Positions 36,193 to 43,960 of a DNA stretch of 64,000 nucleotides are shown piece after piece. The stretch covers positions 26,460 to 90,459 of the forward strand of contig JAEUHH010000011.1 of the NCBI GenBank assembly GCA_016795505.1, written 5' to 3'. The notes beneath the pieces were generated by a model. It searched no databases and was not told the DNA's origin. It was given only the letters and a program-made list of their open reading frames with translations. A program made the translations under genes and the position numbers. This DNA comes from Verrucomicrobiales bacterium. GTDB lineage: Bacteria > Verrucomicrobiota > Verrucomicrobiia > Verrucomicrobiales > DEV007. Every line of letters begins with the position of its first letter. The stretch's first letter is position 1.

Positions 36193-37383
36193 TCAGCCTG
36201 TCAGCAGCCGGACCAGCACCGGAGCGGCCCCTTTCAGCACCACCGCCAGCAGCGCGGCGGCCACGGCACTCGCCGACAGCACGAAGACGCCCTCAAACGC
36301 CACCAGCAGCCGGATCGTGCCCGGATCAGCGCCGATCTGGCGCAGACTGCTGAACTCCCGCGCCCGCAGCCGGTTCGACAGTAAAAAAACCAGCAGCGCC
36401 ATCGCCAGCGCCGCCACCCCCACCAGCACCAGCGCCGCCACTACGAGTCGCTGCACCTGGAAGACCGTGTCGAACAGGTCGTCCATCACCGCACCCGGCT
36501 CCACCAGTTGCACGCCCAGCCGGTCGGCATCCTGATAGCGTCCCAGCAGGATGGTGCGGCTCTTCTCATCCCGCGGCACCACGATCGCCGCCGTGATCGG
36601 AAACGCTCCCGGATCGCCGTGGAAATGAAAATTCGCCAGATTCGACTCCGTCACCTCGTTGTATTCCACCACCGAGGCATTCAGCTTCACGTTGCCACCG
36701 TCCGGCTCCTGCCCCAGCACCTGTGACTCGTCGACCTGCCGCGCGTCATCGTGACCGTGCGCCAGCCCCTCGATGATCCACGTCGTCTTCACGTCGGCAA
36801 AGATTGCCCGGTCATCCGGCGTGCCCGTGGGGGACAGCACCCCGGTCACCCGCATCTTCAGCGGATACACCCCCGCCAGGTCGAACACCGCCTCCGGCGA
36901 CGACACCACCGCATCGCCCGGCCGGATGCCGGCCGCTTCGGCCACCGCATGGCCCACCACGCAGTCGCCCAGCCGCGCGAAAGGCCGGCCCTCCCGCAAG
37001 TCCAAGCCCCGCAGCCGGAAGTAATCCAGCGTCGTCCCCACGATCCGGTGCCCTTGGGCGGAAAACCGCGCATACACCGGGATCACCGTTGCCAGCCCAT
37101 CCCGTCCCGCCGCATCGGTCTCCTGTCGCGGCCGTGTCGCGATCTCCGGCTTGGTGAAATACAGCCCGTTGAACACCAGTTCCAGCGCACTGCCCCGCGC
37201 CCCCAGCAGCAGCGGCGTGCCCGCCGCCCGCGACCGCAGGTGCGTCTCCGCCTCGCCCACCAGCACCGTGATCGCCACCGGCAGCAGCAGCGCCACCGTC
37301 AGTGCCCCCGTAAGCAGCAGCGTCTTGGCCCGCTGCCGCCTTAGATAAGCCAGCCCCAGATAAAAACTGCCCGCCAGATTCAT
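36193..37383 (-). CDS. FtsX/MacB-type ABC transporter permease
   Basis: Membrane subunit of an ABC system of the MacB/LolCE kind. The 396 residues have one N-terminal helix (about 20-42), a periplasmic domain of about 230 residues, and three C-terminal helices (about 290-315, 335-360 and 365-390) with the FtsX region ARE-FSSLRQIGADPGTIRLL. The periplasmic part contains His-bearing stretches (GLAHGHDDARQ and NFHFHGDPGAFP) that might bind metal. It overlaps the ATPase gene by four bases. The substrate is unknown. Confidence 0.85.
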   Translation of the reverse strand: MNLAGSFYLGLAYLRRQRAKTLLLTGALTVALLLPVAITVLVGEAETHLRSRAAGTPLLLGARGSALELVFNGLYFTKPEIATRPRQETDAAGRDGLATVIPVYARFSAQGHRIVGTTLDYFRLRGLDLREGRPFARLGDCVVGHAVAEAAGIRPGDAVVSSPEAVFDLAGVYPLKMRVTGVLSPTGTPDDRAIFADVKTTWIIEGLAHGHDDARQVDESQVLGQEPDGGNVKLNASVVEYNEVTESNLANFHFHGDPGAFPITAAIVVPRDEKSRTILLGRYQDADRLGVQLVEPGAVMDDLFDTVFQVQRLVVAALVLVGVAALAMALLVFLLSNRLRAREFSSLRQIGADPGTIRLLVAFEGVFVLSASAVAAALLAVVLKGAAPVLVRLLTG

Positions 37384-38060
37384 GCCGCGTCGGGGGTTCG
37401 ATCCAGCAGGTCCGGCAGCCGCACCACGCGGTCAAAGCCGTCCAGCACCTCCGGATCGTGCGTCACCATGATGAGCGCCGCGCCCGCCGCACCCGCCTGT
37501 TCGCGGAGCAGCGCCACGCTGCGCGCCTGATTCTCCGGATCCAGGCTGCCCGTCGGTTCATCCGCCAGGATCAGGGCCGGCCGGGTCACCAACGCCCGGC
37601 ACAGGGCCGTCCTCTGCCGCTCGCCTTGGGACAGCTCGCCCGGCAGACGGTCGGCCAGCGCCGCGATGCCCGTCTGTTCCAGCAGCGCTGCCGCCCGGGC
37701 CTCCGCGCCATCATCGGCCGCCAGCGTCCCGCTGATGCGATAGGGCAGCAGCACATTCTGCCGCACCGTCAGGTAGTCGAGCAGCTCGAATTCCTGAAAC
37801 ACCAGCCCGATCGTCGCGATGCGAAACCGCTGCCGCTCCGCGAACGACAGTCGGCCGATCGACCGGCCCGAGACCGTGATCTCGCCCGACTGGGGCGTCA
37901 GAATGCCCGAGATCAGCCGCAGCAGCGTCGTTTTCCCGCACCCGCTCGGCCCCACGATCGCCACCGTCTCGCCGGCCGCCGTCTCAAAGCGCTCCAGCCG
38001 CAGGGAAAACGACTCCCCCGGATAGCGGTATCGGACTTGCGCGCAGCTCACCATGGACAT
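37380..38060 (-). CDS. ABC transporter ATP-binding protein (LolD/MacB family)
   Basis: ATPase partner of the FtsX-type permease. The 226 residues show Walker A GPSGCGKTT, the Q-loop FQEFELLDYLT, signature LSQGERQRTALCRAL, Walker B LILADEPTGSLD and the H-loop VTHDPEV. A four-base overlap couples it to the permease downstream, and the unknown secreted protein gene lies 43 bases upstream. The set probably moves a substrate across or out of the inner membrane. Confidence 0.92.
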   Translation of the reverse strand: MSMVSCAQVRYRYPGESFSLRLERFETAAGETVAIVGPSGCGKTTLLRLISGILTPQSGEITVSGRSIGRLSFAERQRFRIATIGLVFQEFELLDYLTVRQNVLLPYRISGTLAADDGAEARAAALLEQTGIAALADRLPGELSQGERQRTALCRALVTRPALILADEPTGSLDPENQARSVALLREQAGAAGAALIMVTHDPEVLDGFDRVVRLPDLLDRTPDAA

Positions 38061-38103
38061 GGGCCGCCACAGTCCGCGCGGATCGCGGCGATTTCAACCG
38101 CCC

Positions 38104-39315
38104 TCAGATCCGCTCCTCGCTCACCAGTTCCAGCCCCACCAGCCGCCACTCCCCCGCCACCGGGGCCACCGACAGCCGCGCCCGGTAGCGGTTCACCCGG
38201 TCGTGGGTGTGCCCCCAGTGCGTCACCGTGCCCACCGCGACCCATTCGCATTCCGCCTCGAAGCCGCCCACCATCGACCCGCCCGGCTCACAGCGCCGCA
38301 GATCCACGTCCGTCACCCGCACCCGCGCCCCGCCCTGGGTCTCCACTTGCAGGGAACGCTGGATCTCCAGATAGATCCGCGTCAGCAGATCCCCCGTCGC
38401 GCTCCGCGCCAGCGTGTCGTAGATGTCCGACTCGCGCCGATAGTCGAACGCATGATACACATTGCGCAGCAGCGCATAGCAAATCTCGTCAGCCTGCTCC
38501 GCACTGACCACGATGCGGCTGTCCCGCTGCCAGCCCCAGGCCAGCAGCAATCCGCCCAACACCAGCCCCACCGGCGCCGTCCCCACCGCCAGCCGGCGAC
38601 GCCCCAGCAGCAGCGGCAGCAAGCCCGCCAGACAGCAGCCCATCGCCGCCCAGCCCGGCACCGAACCGATGACATCGCCCCAGGTCCGCACCGGAGCCGC
38701 CGGCACTTTCAGCAAAGCCGGAGCCGTCAGACCCGATTCATTCTTCCAGACCAGTTCCGGAGCCGCCATCGACAGCTTCCGCGCCGTCCGCTGACCCCGC
38801 ACCCCGGCCTCGACCACCGCCTCGCTGCCATCCGGCGGAAAGACCTCCCACCGCACCCGCACCTCGCCCGGCGGACCGTCCAGCGCCGCCGCAAAGACCA
38901 CCCCGACCAGCGCCTCGGCTGCCGCGACCGATTCCCGATCCTCCACCACCAGCCCTTTCTCCACATCCGGACGGACAAAATGCACCCGGTCCAGATCCAT
39001 CGCCAGCGGCCGGCCATCCACCGACACCGGACACAGCGGCACCAGCCAGTCGCCGATCGCCTTTTCCAAAGCCACGCGGTTCGTCGCATCGATCGTCGTC
39101 ACCCCGGCCGCGCCGACCCGCTCCGCCACTGCGTCGAAGTCGAGGACGAACTCTTTTCTCAACTCGAACGCCTCCACCGACAGATAGCCGCGCACCGGCG
39201 CCACCGCCAGCGGGGACGCCGCCGGCTGCTGGCCCCGGGACAGGCCCGGCAGCGCCAGCAGCAAGGCGATCCCGGCCGCCAACCGGGTGTGATTTCCGAT
39301 CAAAGAGGGTTGCAT
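38104..39315 (-). CDS. Exported protein of unknown function, partner of the ABC operon
   Basis: I do not recognise a named family. The 403 residues have a signal-like N-terminus (AAGIALLLALPGLSRG), an N-terminal beta-rich domain (about 45-215) and two membrane helices near 225-262. A C-terminal domain containing ADEICYALLRNVYHAFDYR, SDIYDTLARSATGDLLTRIY and VGTVTHWGHTHDRVNRY follows. It is the first gene of a three-gene unit with an ATPase and an FtsX-type permease. The start codon and first six or so residues (MQPSLIG) are encoded by a 22-bp repeat unit, so the native start could instead be a TTG 33 bases further in. Confidence 0.65.
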   Translation of the reverse strand: MQPSLIGNHTRLAAGIALLLALPGLSRGQQPAASPLAVAPVRGYLSVEAFELRKEFVLDFDAVAERVGAAGVTTIDATNRVALEKAIGDWLVPLCPVSVDGRPLAMDLDRVHFVRPDVEKGLVVEDRESVAAAEALVGVVFAAALDGPPGEVRVRWEVFPPDGSEAVVEAGVRGQRTARKLSMAAPELVWKNESGLTAPALLKVPAAPVRTWGDVIGSVPGWAAMGCCLAGLLPLLLGRRRLAVGTAPVGLVLGGLLLAWGWQRDSRIVVSAEQADEICYALLRNVYHAFDYRRESDIYDTLARSATGDLLTRIYLEIQRSLQVETQGGARVRVTDVDLRRCEPGGSMVGGFEAECEWVAVGTVTHWGHTHDRVNRYRARLSVAPVAGEWRLVGLELVSEERI

Positions 39316-39341
39316 CGTCGATCCAACAGGGTTCCATCAGA
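39298..39341. repeat. 22-bp dispersed repeat, locus E (two direct units)
   Basis: Units start at 39298 (GATCAAAGAGGGTTGCATC) and 39320 (GATCCAACAGGGTTCCATC). The pair lies in the divergent region between the ABC operon and the next plus-strand pair. Its first unit supplies the ATG of the minus-strand gene. Confidence 0.9.
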
Positions 39342-39411
39342 ATCGCCGCGGATGCCAGTGGCATTTCTCCGCCTTGCCTCTGCCGGACTCATGGTGTTCC
39401 GTGGCGAGTCC

Positions 39412-40191
39412 ATGCCTCCCCGACTCAGCCTCATTGCCCTCTGGCTCGCCGCCGCGCTCCCCGCCGGCGCCGATACCGGGGCCGCGGCCACCGGGGCGCC
39501 ACCACCGACCATCCGGCAGGTCACCCTGCCCAATCCGGTGTCCGATCCCGTTGTGCTGGCCCATCGCACCCTGCTCACCCCGGTGCCGGCCGATGGCCTG
39601 CTCACCCAGCTCCCCGGCCTCATCGAAGTGCGACACAGCCAGCCCGCCATCGGCTACGCTTGGGACCCGGTGGAGTGCCGGCTCCTGTTCGCGTGGAAAG
39701 GGGCCTCCCTGACCGATCTCATCCTCGTCGCCGAGGGTCCCGGCCCTCTCAGCGCCACCATCGGCGCCATCGGGTCGCCCCACTATTTCGGTTACCGCCT
39801 CGTCGGCGGGTATCCTGAATTTCTCTATCGTATCGGCCGCCTCGCCATCGAGGAGTCCATCGTCCCGTCGCCCGACGGCACCCGACTCGTGCAGCGGTGG
39901 AAAGTGTACCAGGCCGAGTTCGACCTCATGCTCGCCGTGCCCCAGCGCTGGCGCGAATCGGTCCAGCCCGGAGCCGGCTCCTGGACGGAGGGCTTTCTGA
40001 AAGTGCCCAAAGCCCAGGCCGGCGACCTGACTCTGACCTGGCAGATCGCGTCGGGGCCCGAACTGCCCACCCTGCCGGCTGCCTGGACGCAGGCATTGGC
40101 TTCCCTGCCGGCTGCCGCGCCCCCGGCCGCCACCCCCTCCGCTCCCGCGCCTTCCCCTGCCGCGGCCGCCGCTGCCCCGCCCGCACCATGA
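39412..40191 (+). CDS. Secreted protein of unknown function
   Basis: A 259-residue product with a clear signal peptide (MPPRLSLIALWLAAALPAGA). The body contains PGLIEVRHSQPAIGYAWDP and SPHYFGYRLVGGYPEFLYRIG. Similar patterns occur in accessory domains next to PVC-type sugar-oxidising cytochromes, but no haem motif is present. It ends in about 40 Ala/Pro residues. I use ATG at 39412 because it starts the signal peptide. The next gene's ATG overlaps its stop (ATGA), so the pair is co-translated. Confidence 0.7.
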   Translation: MPPRLSLIALWLAAALPAGADTGAAATGAPPPTIRQVTLPNPVSDPVVLAHRTLLTPVPADGLLTQLPGLIEVRHSQPAIGYAWDPVECRLLFAWKGASLTDLILVAEGPGPLSATIGAIGSPHYFGYRLVGGYPEFLYRIGRLAIEESIVPSPDGTRLVQRWKVYQAEFDLMLAVPQRWRESVQPGAGSWTEGFLKVPKAQAGDLTLTWQIASGPELPTLPAAWTQALASLPAAAPPAATPSAPAPSPAAAAAAPPAP

Positions 40192-42038
40192 GGCTCTCCC
40201 TCCTGCTTTTTGCCCTCGCCCAGGTCGGCGGCCTCTGGATCGCCGGTGCTCAGGAACCGGCGCCCGCCGAAAAGCCGCCGGTTTCAGCCGAAAAGCCGCC
40301 GGTTCCAGCCGAAAAACCGCCGGTTCCAGCCGAAAAACCGCCGGTTCCAGCTGAAAAGCCCGCTCCGGCCCTGCCTTACGCCGTCGAGCCGGTGTCGCTG
40401 CCCGCCGCCCTCGCTGGCAAAGTGGCGGCGATTGATTTTTCTCCCCAGGGCGACTGGATGCTGCTCGGTCGGGACGGTGCCGTCATGATCCGCCCCGCCG
40501 AACTCGCCGAGCCCGCGGCGTGGCAGCCAGTGTCGGATCAGGGACTAGAAGGCGCGTCGGGTCTGTATGCCGGCTATTGGCCGAAATCGCTGATCGTCGT
40601 GCAGAATGCCGGCATTTCCCGCCTCTTCGATACCGACGGCGACGGGCGGGTCGATTTCGTGAAAGCCGTGGCGCCCGTCTGGCAGTTTGGCACCATCGGC
40701 GTCCTGTTCCAGGGTTCCCCGCTGCCGCTGGCCGATGGTGACCTGCTGCTCCCGCCCCGCATCGCCTCCGGACCGCTCGCTGGAGCCATCTTGCGACTGC
40801 CCGAGAGCGGCCCGCCCGTCCCGTGGCTCACTGGACACCGTCAGGCCGCGGCTCCTCGGCCCGGACCTGCCGGCGGCTGGCTCGTGGCTGGCATCCGTCC
40901 GCTCGCCGACGCCGCGCCTGCCGATGGCGAAGCCAGCGGCGCCATCAGTGTCGTCGCGCCTCCCACGGAGCCGACTCCGGCCCCCGCGGCTCCGCCCCTT
41001 CCCGACGAGGCTCCAAAAGACGAGAAAAAAGACGACCAGTCGCTGAAAACCAAAGCCAAAGCCGAATCCCCAACTGATTCCTCCAACGCCGACGCCCCGC
41101 CGCCAGCACCCGCACCGAAGCCTCCCGTCGCGGCTCCGGTCGCCGTCCGCGTGCCAGCCGAACTCCTCACCGGCGCGCCATTGCCGCCAGCCTATCCGCC
41201 CGACGAACTCGCCGCCGACGCCGACTTTGGCCCCTTCAGCGGACAGGGATTCCTCGCTGGCGAGACTTCCAACCGGCTTCTCCGCTTTTGGCTGGAGGAA
41301 GTCGACGGCTCCTGGCAGGGGGGCATCACCGATTTCGCCACCTTTGAGTCGCCCACGCCCGGTCTCGGCCTGCTGCGTTTCACCCCCGCCGGGACTGAGC
41401 TCCTCGCCGGTCAGAACGGCCAGCTTTTCGGCATCCGGCCCGCCAGCGGTGCCATTTTCGCCGTCCGCACCGTGCATCTCGCCTCCGACGGCTTCGAAGT
41501 CACCTTCACCGCCCCCATCGACCGGCAGAAAGCCATCGATCCCACCGTCTGGAAGATCGCCCGCCGTCCGCTCGATCCCGCCGCCGGCTCCGCCGAGGCT
41601 CCGGTGACGCTGCCGCCCGCCACCACGCGATTCATCGTCAGCGCCGATGGCTTGTCCGTCACGGTGCAGGCCGATTTTGCCCCGGGCGGCGTTTATCGCC
41701 TCGATCTCTCCGGCATCCCCTCCGAATCCGGAGCCCCCCTCGCCCACGGTCCCGTGTGGTATACCCTCCACAAACGCCGCCCGGCCCCCGCACCGGAGCC
41801 TGAACCAGAGTCCAAGCCCGAGCCAACCGCTCCGGCCACTCCCGCTCCCTTGCCGTCCGCTCCCGGTGCGATGCCAAATCCAGCACCCGCCACTCCGGCT
41901 TCCACCCCCGAAAAGCCCGCTCCCACGGCGACGCCCGAAGCCCCCAAAGCCGAAGCCCCCAAAGCCGAAGCCCCCAAAGCCGAAGCGCCCAAAGCCGACG
42001 CGCCCAAAGCCGACGCGCCGCTCAGACTGGCAGATTGA
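40188..42038 (+). CDS. Secreted beta-propeller-like protein with repeat linkers
   Basis: The 616 residues begin with a signal peptide (MRLSLLLFALAQVGGLWIAG). Five copies of a PPVPAEK heptad follow. A propeller-like region (about 65-250, DFSPQGDWMLLGRDGAVMI and SRLFDTDGDGRVDFVKAV) resembles sugar-dehydrogenase-type propellers of PVC bacteria. A Pro/Ala linker precedes a second beta domain (about 330-530), and the tail is (PKAEA)n and (PKADA)n. No haem-binding CxxCH was seen. It probably works together with the upstream secreted protein. Its last 17 bases overlap the convergent DUF3597 gene. Confidence 0.7.
   Translation: MRLSLLLFALAQVGGLWIAGAQEPAPAEKPPVSAEKPPVPAEKPPVPAEKPPVPAEKPAPALPYAVEPVSLPAALAGKVAAIDFSPQGDWMLLGRDGAVMIRPAELAEPAAWQPVSDQGLEGASGLYAGYWPKSLIVVQNAGISRLFDTDGDGRVDFVKAVAPVWQFGTIGVLFQGSPLPLADGDLLLPPRIASGPLAGAILRLPESGPPVPWLTGHRQAAAPRPGPAGGWLVAGIRPLADAAPADGEASGAISVVAPPTEPTPAPAAPPLPDEAPKDEKKDDQSLKTKAKAESPTDSSNADAPPPAPAPKPPVAAPVAVRVPAELLTGAPLPPAYPPDELAADADFGPFSGQGFLAGETSNRLLRFWLEEVDGSWQGGITDFATFESPTPGLGLLRFTPAGTELLAGQNGQLFGIRPASGAIFAVRTVHLASDGFEVTFTAPIDRQKAIDPTVWKIARRPLDPAAGSAEAPVTLPPATTRFIVSADGLSVTVQADFAPGGVYRLDLSGIPSESGAPLAHGPVWYTLHKRRPAPAPEPEPESKPEPTAPATPAPLPSAPGAMPNPAPATPASTPEKPAPTATPEAPKAEAPKAEAPKAEAPKADAPKADAPLRLAD
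40266..40364 (+). repeat. 21-bp tandem repeat encoding the heptad PPVPAEK
   Basis: About five units of 21 bases, near-identical, encode a Pro/Glu/Lys heptad just after the signal peptide of the propeller-like protein. In-frame copy-number change would alter only linker length. Confidence 0.9.
41940..42020 (+). repeat. 15-bp tandem repeat encoding PKAEA/PKADA
   Basis: About six units of 15 bases at the 3' end of the propeller-like gene encode a charged Pro/Lys/Ala tail that probably interacts with the cell wall or stays disordered. Confidence 0.9.
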
Positions 42039-42372
42039 TCGCGATGCGGCCGCCGCGCTCGACGATTTTGTCGGCCACGGCTTTCAGCAGCCAGAGATTC
42101 AGCTCCGCCGAGCCCCGGGCGTGGACTTCCTCCTTCGGAAAGCCCAGCTCCACCGCCATCTGCTGACGCCGGTCCCACGCCGGATCGAGTTCCAGCAGGC
42201 GGAGCAGGTCCACCACCGAGCAGCGCCAGTCGAGGTCGCCGCCGACCTCTGCCGCCCGGCCATCGAGCCAGGCGGACACATCCGGCCCCTCGGCGCCCTC
42301 CGCTTCCGGGAGCGGACAGGCCGAAAAGATCTTCTCCAGCAATTCCTCGTGCAGTGACAGACGGCGACTCAT
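42022..42372 (-). CDS. DUF3597 domain protein
   Basis: A 116-residue cytoplasmic protein with the DUF3597 pattern: DVSAWLDGRAAEVGGDLDWRC, SVVDLLRLLELDPAWDRRQQ, then MAVELGFP and LNLWLLKAVADKI. The family is widespread and its role is unknown, although some members sit at the end of LysM proteins. I chose ATG at 42372 (MSRRLSLHEELL) because the longer frame adds an atypical stretch. It lies between two convergent or distant genes and may be transcribed alone. Confidence 0.82.
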   Translation of the reverse strand: MSRRLSLHEELLEKIFSACPLPEAEGAEGPDVSAWLDGRAAEVGGDLDWRCSVVDLLRLLELDPAWDRRQQMAVELGFPKEEVHARGSAELNLWLLKAVADKIVERGGRIAINLPV

Positions 42373-42547
42373 CGGGGCGCGGAGATTAGCGGCACACCGC
42401 AGCGGTGCAAGCAGCAAATCAGTCCACGCCTCGCGTCGGGACCAGCCGCAATCAGGCCTCAGGCTGGATGCCATCGGCCCCCAGCCGGTCGGACCGCGCG
42501 ACCTTTGTCACCCAGCCCATTCCCATCCATCCTCTGCCACCCACACC

Positions 42548-43687
42548 TCACTCCGCTGCCGGCAGAGAGAGCAGGCTGACGTGCTCGGGCGCGAAGTCCC
42601 GCAGCAGGTAGCCATCATCAGCCCGCCAGCAGATCCAGACCGTGTCGCCCCAGGTCGGCGGCTTTTCGTCGAGCACGAAGCGCCGGTGCTGCTGCTCGAT
42701 GGCGAGGCGTTGGGTGCCGGTGCGGACCCAATAGCGGGTCAGGGCTCCGAGGTAGATGACATCTTCCACGACGCCTTCGATGGCATTCAGGACTTCGCCC
42801 GATTCAGGGCGGGTGGCCTGGAGCCGCAGTTTCTCGGGGCGCAGGCTCAGGTGGATCTCCTCCCCGGGCTTCACATCCCGGTCGTTATAAAGGCGGATAT
42901 CCCCCACCCCGTCGATGGCGGCCAGGCTGTATTCGGCGCTGAGAGTCTGGGTGACGCGGCCTTTGAGGAAATTGGTGTCGCCAATGAAAGCGGCCACGAA
43001 GCTGTTCACCGGGCTCTCGTAGATCTCGGCCGGCTTGCCGATCTGGGCGATCTCGCCGCGGTGCATCACCCCGATGCGGTCACTGATGGCCATCGCCTCG
43101 GTCTGGTCGTGGGTGACGTAAAGGAATGTGATGCCCACCTCGTCGTGGATCTCGTCGAGTTCGACGAGCAGACGCTGGCGCAGTTTCAGATCCAGCGCGG
43201 CCAGCGGCTCGTCGAGCAGCAGCACGCGGGGCTTGTTGACGAGAGCCCGGGCGATGGCGACGCGCTGTTTCTGGCCGCCGCTGATCTGATCCGGCTTTTT
43301 GTCCCCGTGATCGGAGAGGTCCACGAGATCGAGCATCTTGTCCACTTCGCGGGCGATCTCGTCCTTGGGCCGTTTCGCCATCTTCAGGCCGAAGCCGATG
43401 TTGTCGCGGATGGTCAGGTGGGGAAAAAGGGCGTAGCTCTGGAAGACCGTATTGACCGGTCGCTTGTCGGGCGGCAAGGCAGTCACATCCTGCCCATCGA
43501 CGAGGATGCGGCCCTCGTCGGGCTGGATGAAGCCGGCCAGCATGCGCAGCAGAGTCGTCTTGCCGCAGCCGCTCGGCCCCAGGAGGGCAAAGATCTCGCC
43601 CTGCCGCACCTCGAAGGAGACATCCCGGACCGCGTAGAAGTCGCCGTAGCGTTTGGTGACGCGGTCAAAAACGAGGAATTCACTCAT
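42548..43687 (-). CDS. potA: Spermidine/putrescine ABC transporter ATP-binding protein PotA
   Basis: ATPase of a polyamine-type importer. The 379-residue length fits PotA. Visible parts are Walker A GPSGCGKTT, the Q-loop FQSYALFPHLT, the signature ISGGQKQRVAIARAL, Walker B VLLLDEPLAALD and a C-terminal TOBE regulatory region (about 290-375). Start ATG at 43687 gives MSEFLVFDRVTKRYGDFYAV, typical for PotA; the longer frame adds an unlikely leader. No permease or binding-protein genes follow in the window. Confidence 0.9.
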   Translation of the reverse strand: MSEFLVFDRVTKRYGDFYAVRDVSFEVRQGEIFALLGPSGCGKTTLLRMLAGFIQPDEGRILVDGQDVTALPPDKRPVNTVFQSYALFPHLTIRDNIGFGLKMAKRPKDEIAREVDKMLDLVDLSDHGDKKPDQISGGQKQRVAIARALVNKPRVLLLDEPLAALDLKLRQRLLVELDEIHDEVGITFLYVTHDQTEAMAISDRIGVMHRGEIAQIGKPAEIYESPVNSFVAAFIGDTNFLKGRVTQTLSAEYSLAAIDGVGDIRLYNDRDVKPGEEIHLSLRPEKLRLQATRPESGEVLNAIEGVVEDVIYLGALTRYWVRTGTQRLAIEQQHRRFVLDEKPPTWGDTVWICWRADDGYLLRDFAPEHVSLLSLPAAE

Positions 43688-43960
43688 GGTCGGTGGACGG
43701 TCAGTCTGGGGCGGAGGCTCCGGGTAGCGATATTGACAAACGCACGCCAAATCACAACCCGGAATTTTCGCCCCACCATCATCATCCACCGCCCAGCCAA
43801 CGGCCGGGAACCACCCGACAACTGGCATCGCCAGAGCCTACCCAAGCCACCAGCGCTCATCAGCCGTCCCTCATTCGCCCGGGAACCGGAAAGCCGAATC
43901 CCAGCCCGCCACCGCCGACATCCCATGCTATCTTGCAGCCCCCTCCTCTCCGACCGCCCC

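Noticed and set aside
42581..43960. Plus-strand extension of the L,D-transpeptidase frame across the potA gene
   Set aside because: The extension is antisense to potA, which has all ABC motifs. The signal peptide starting at 43961 gives a normal L,D-transpeptidase N-terminus.
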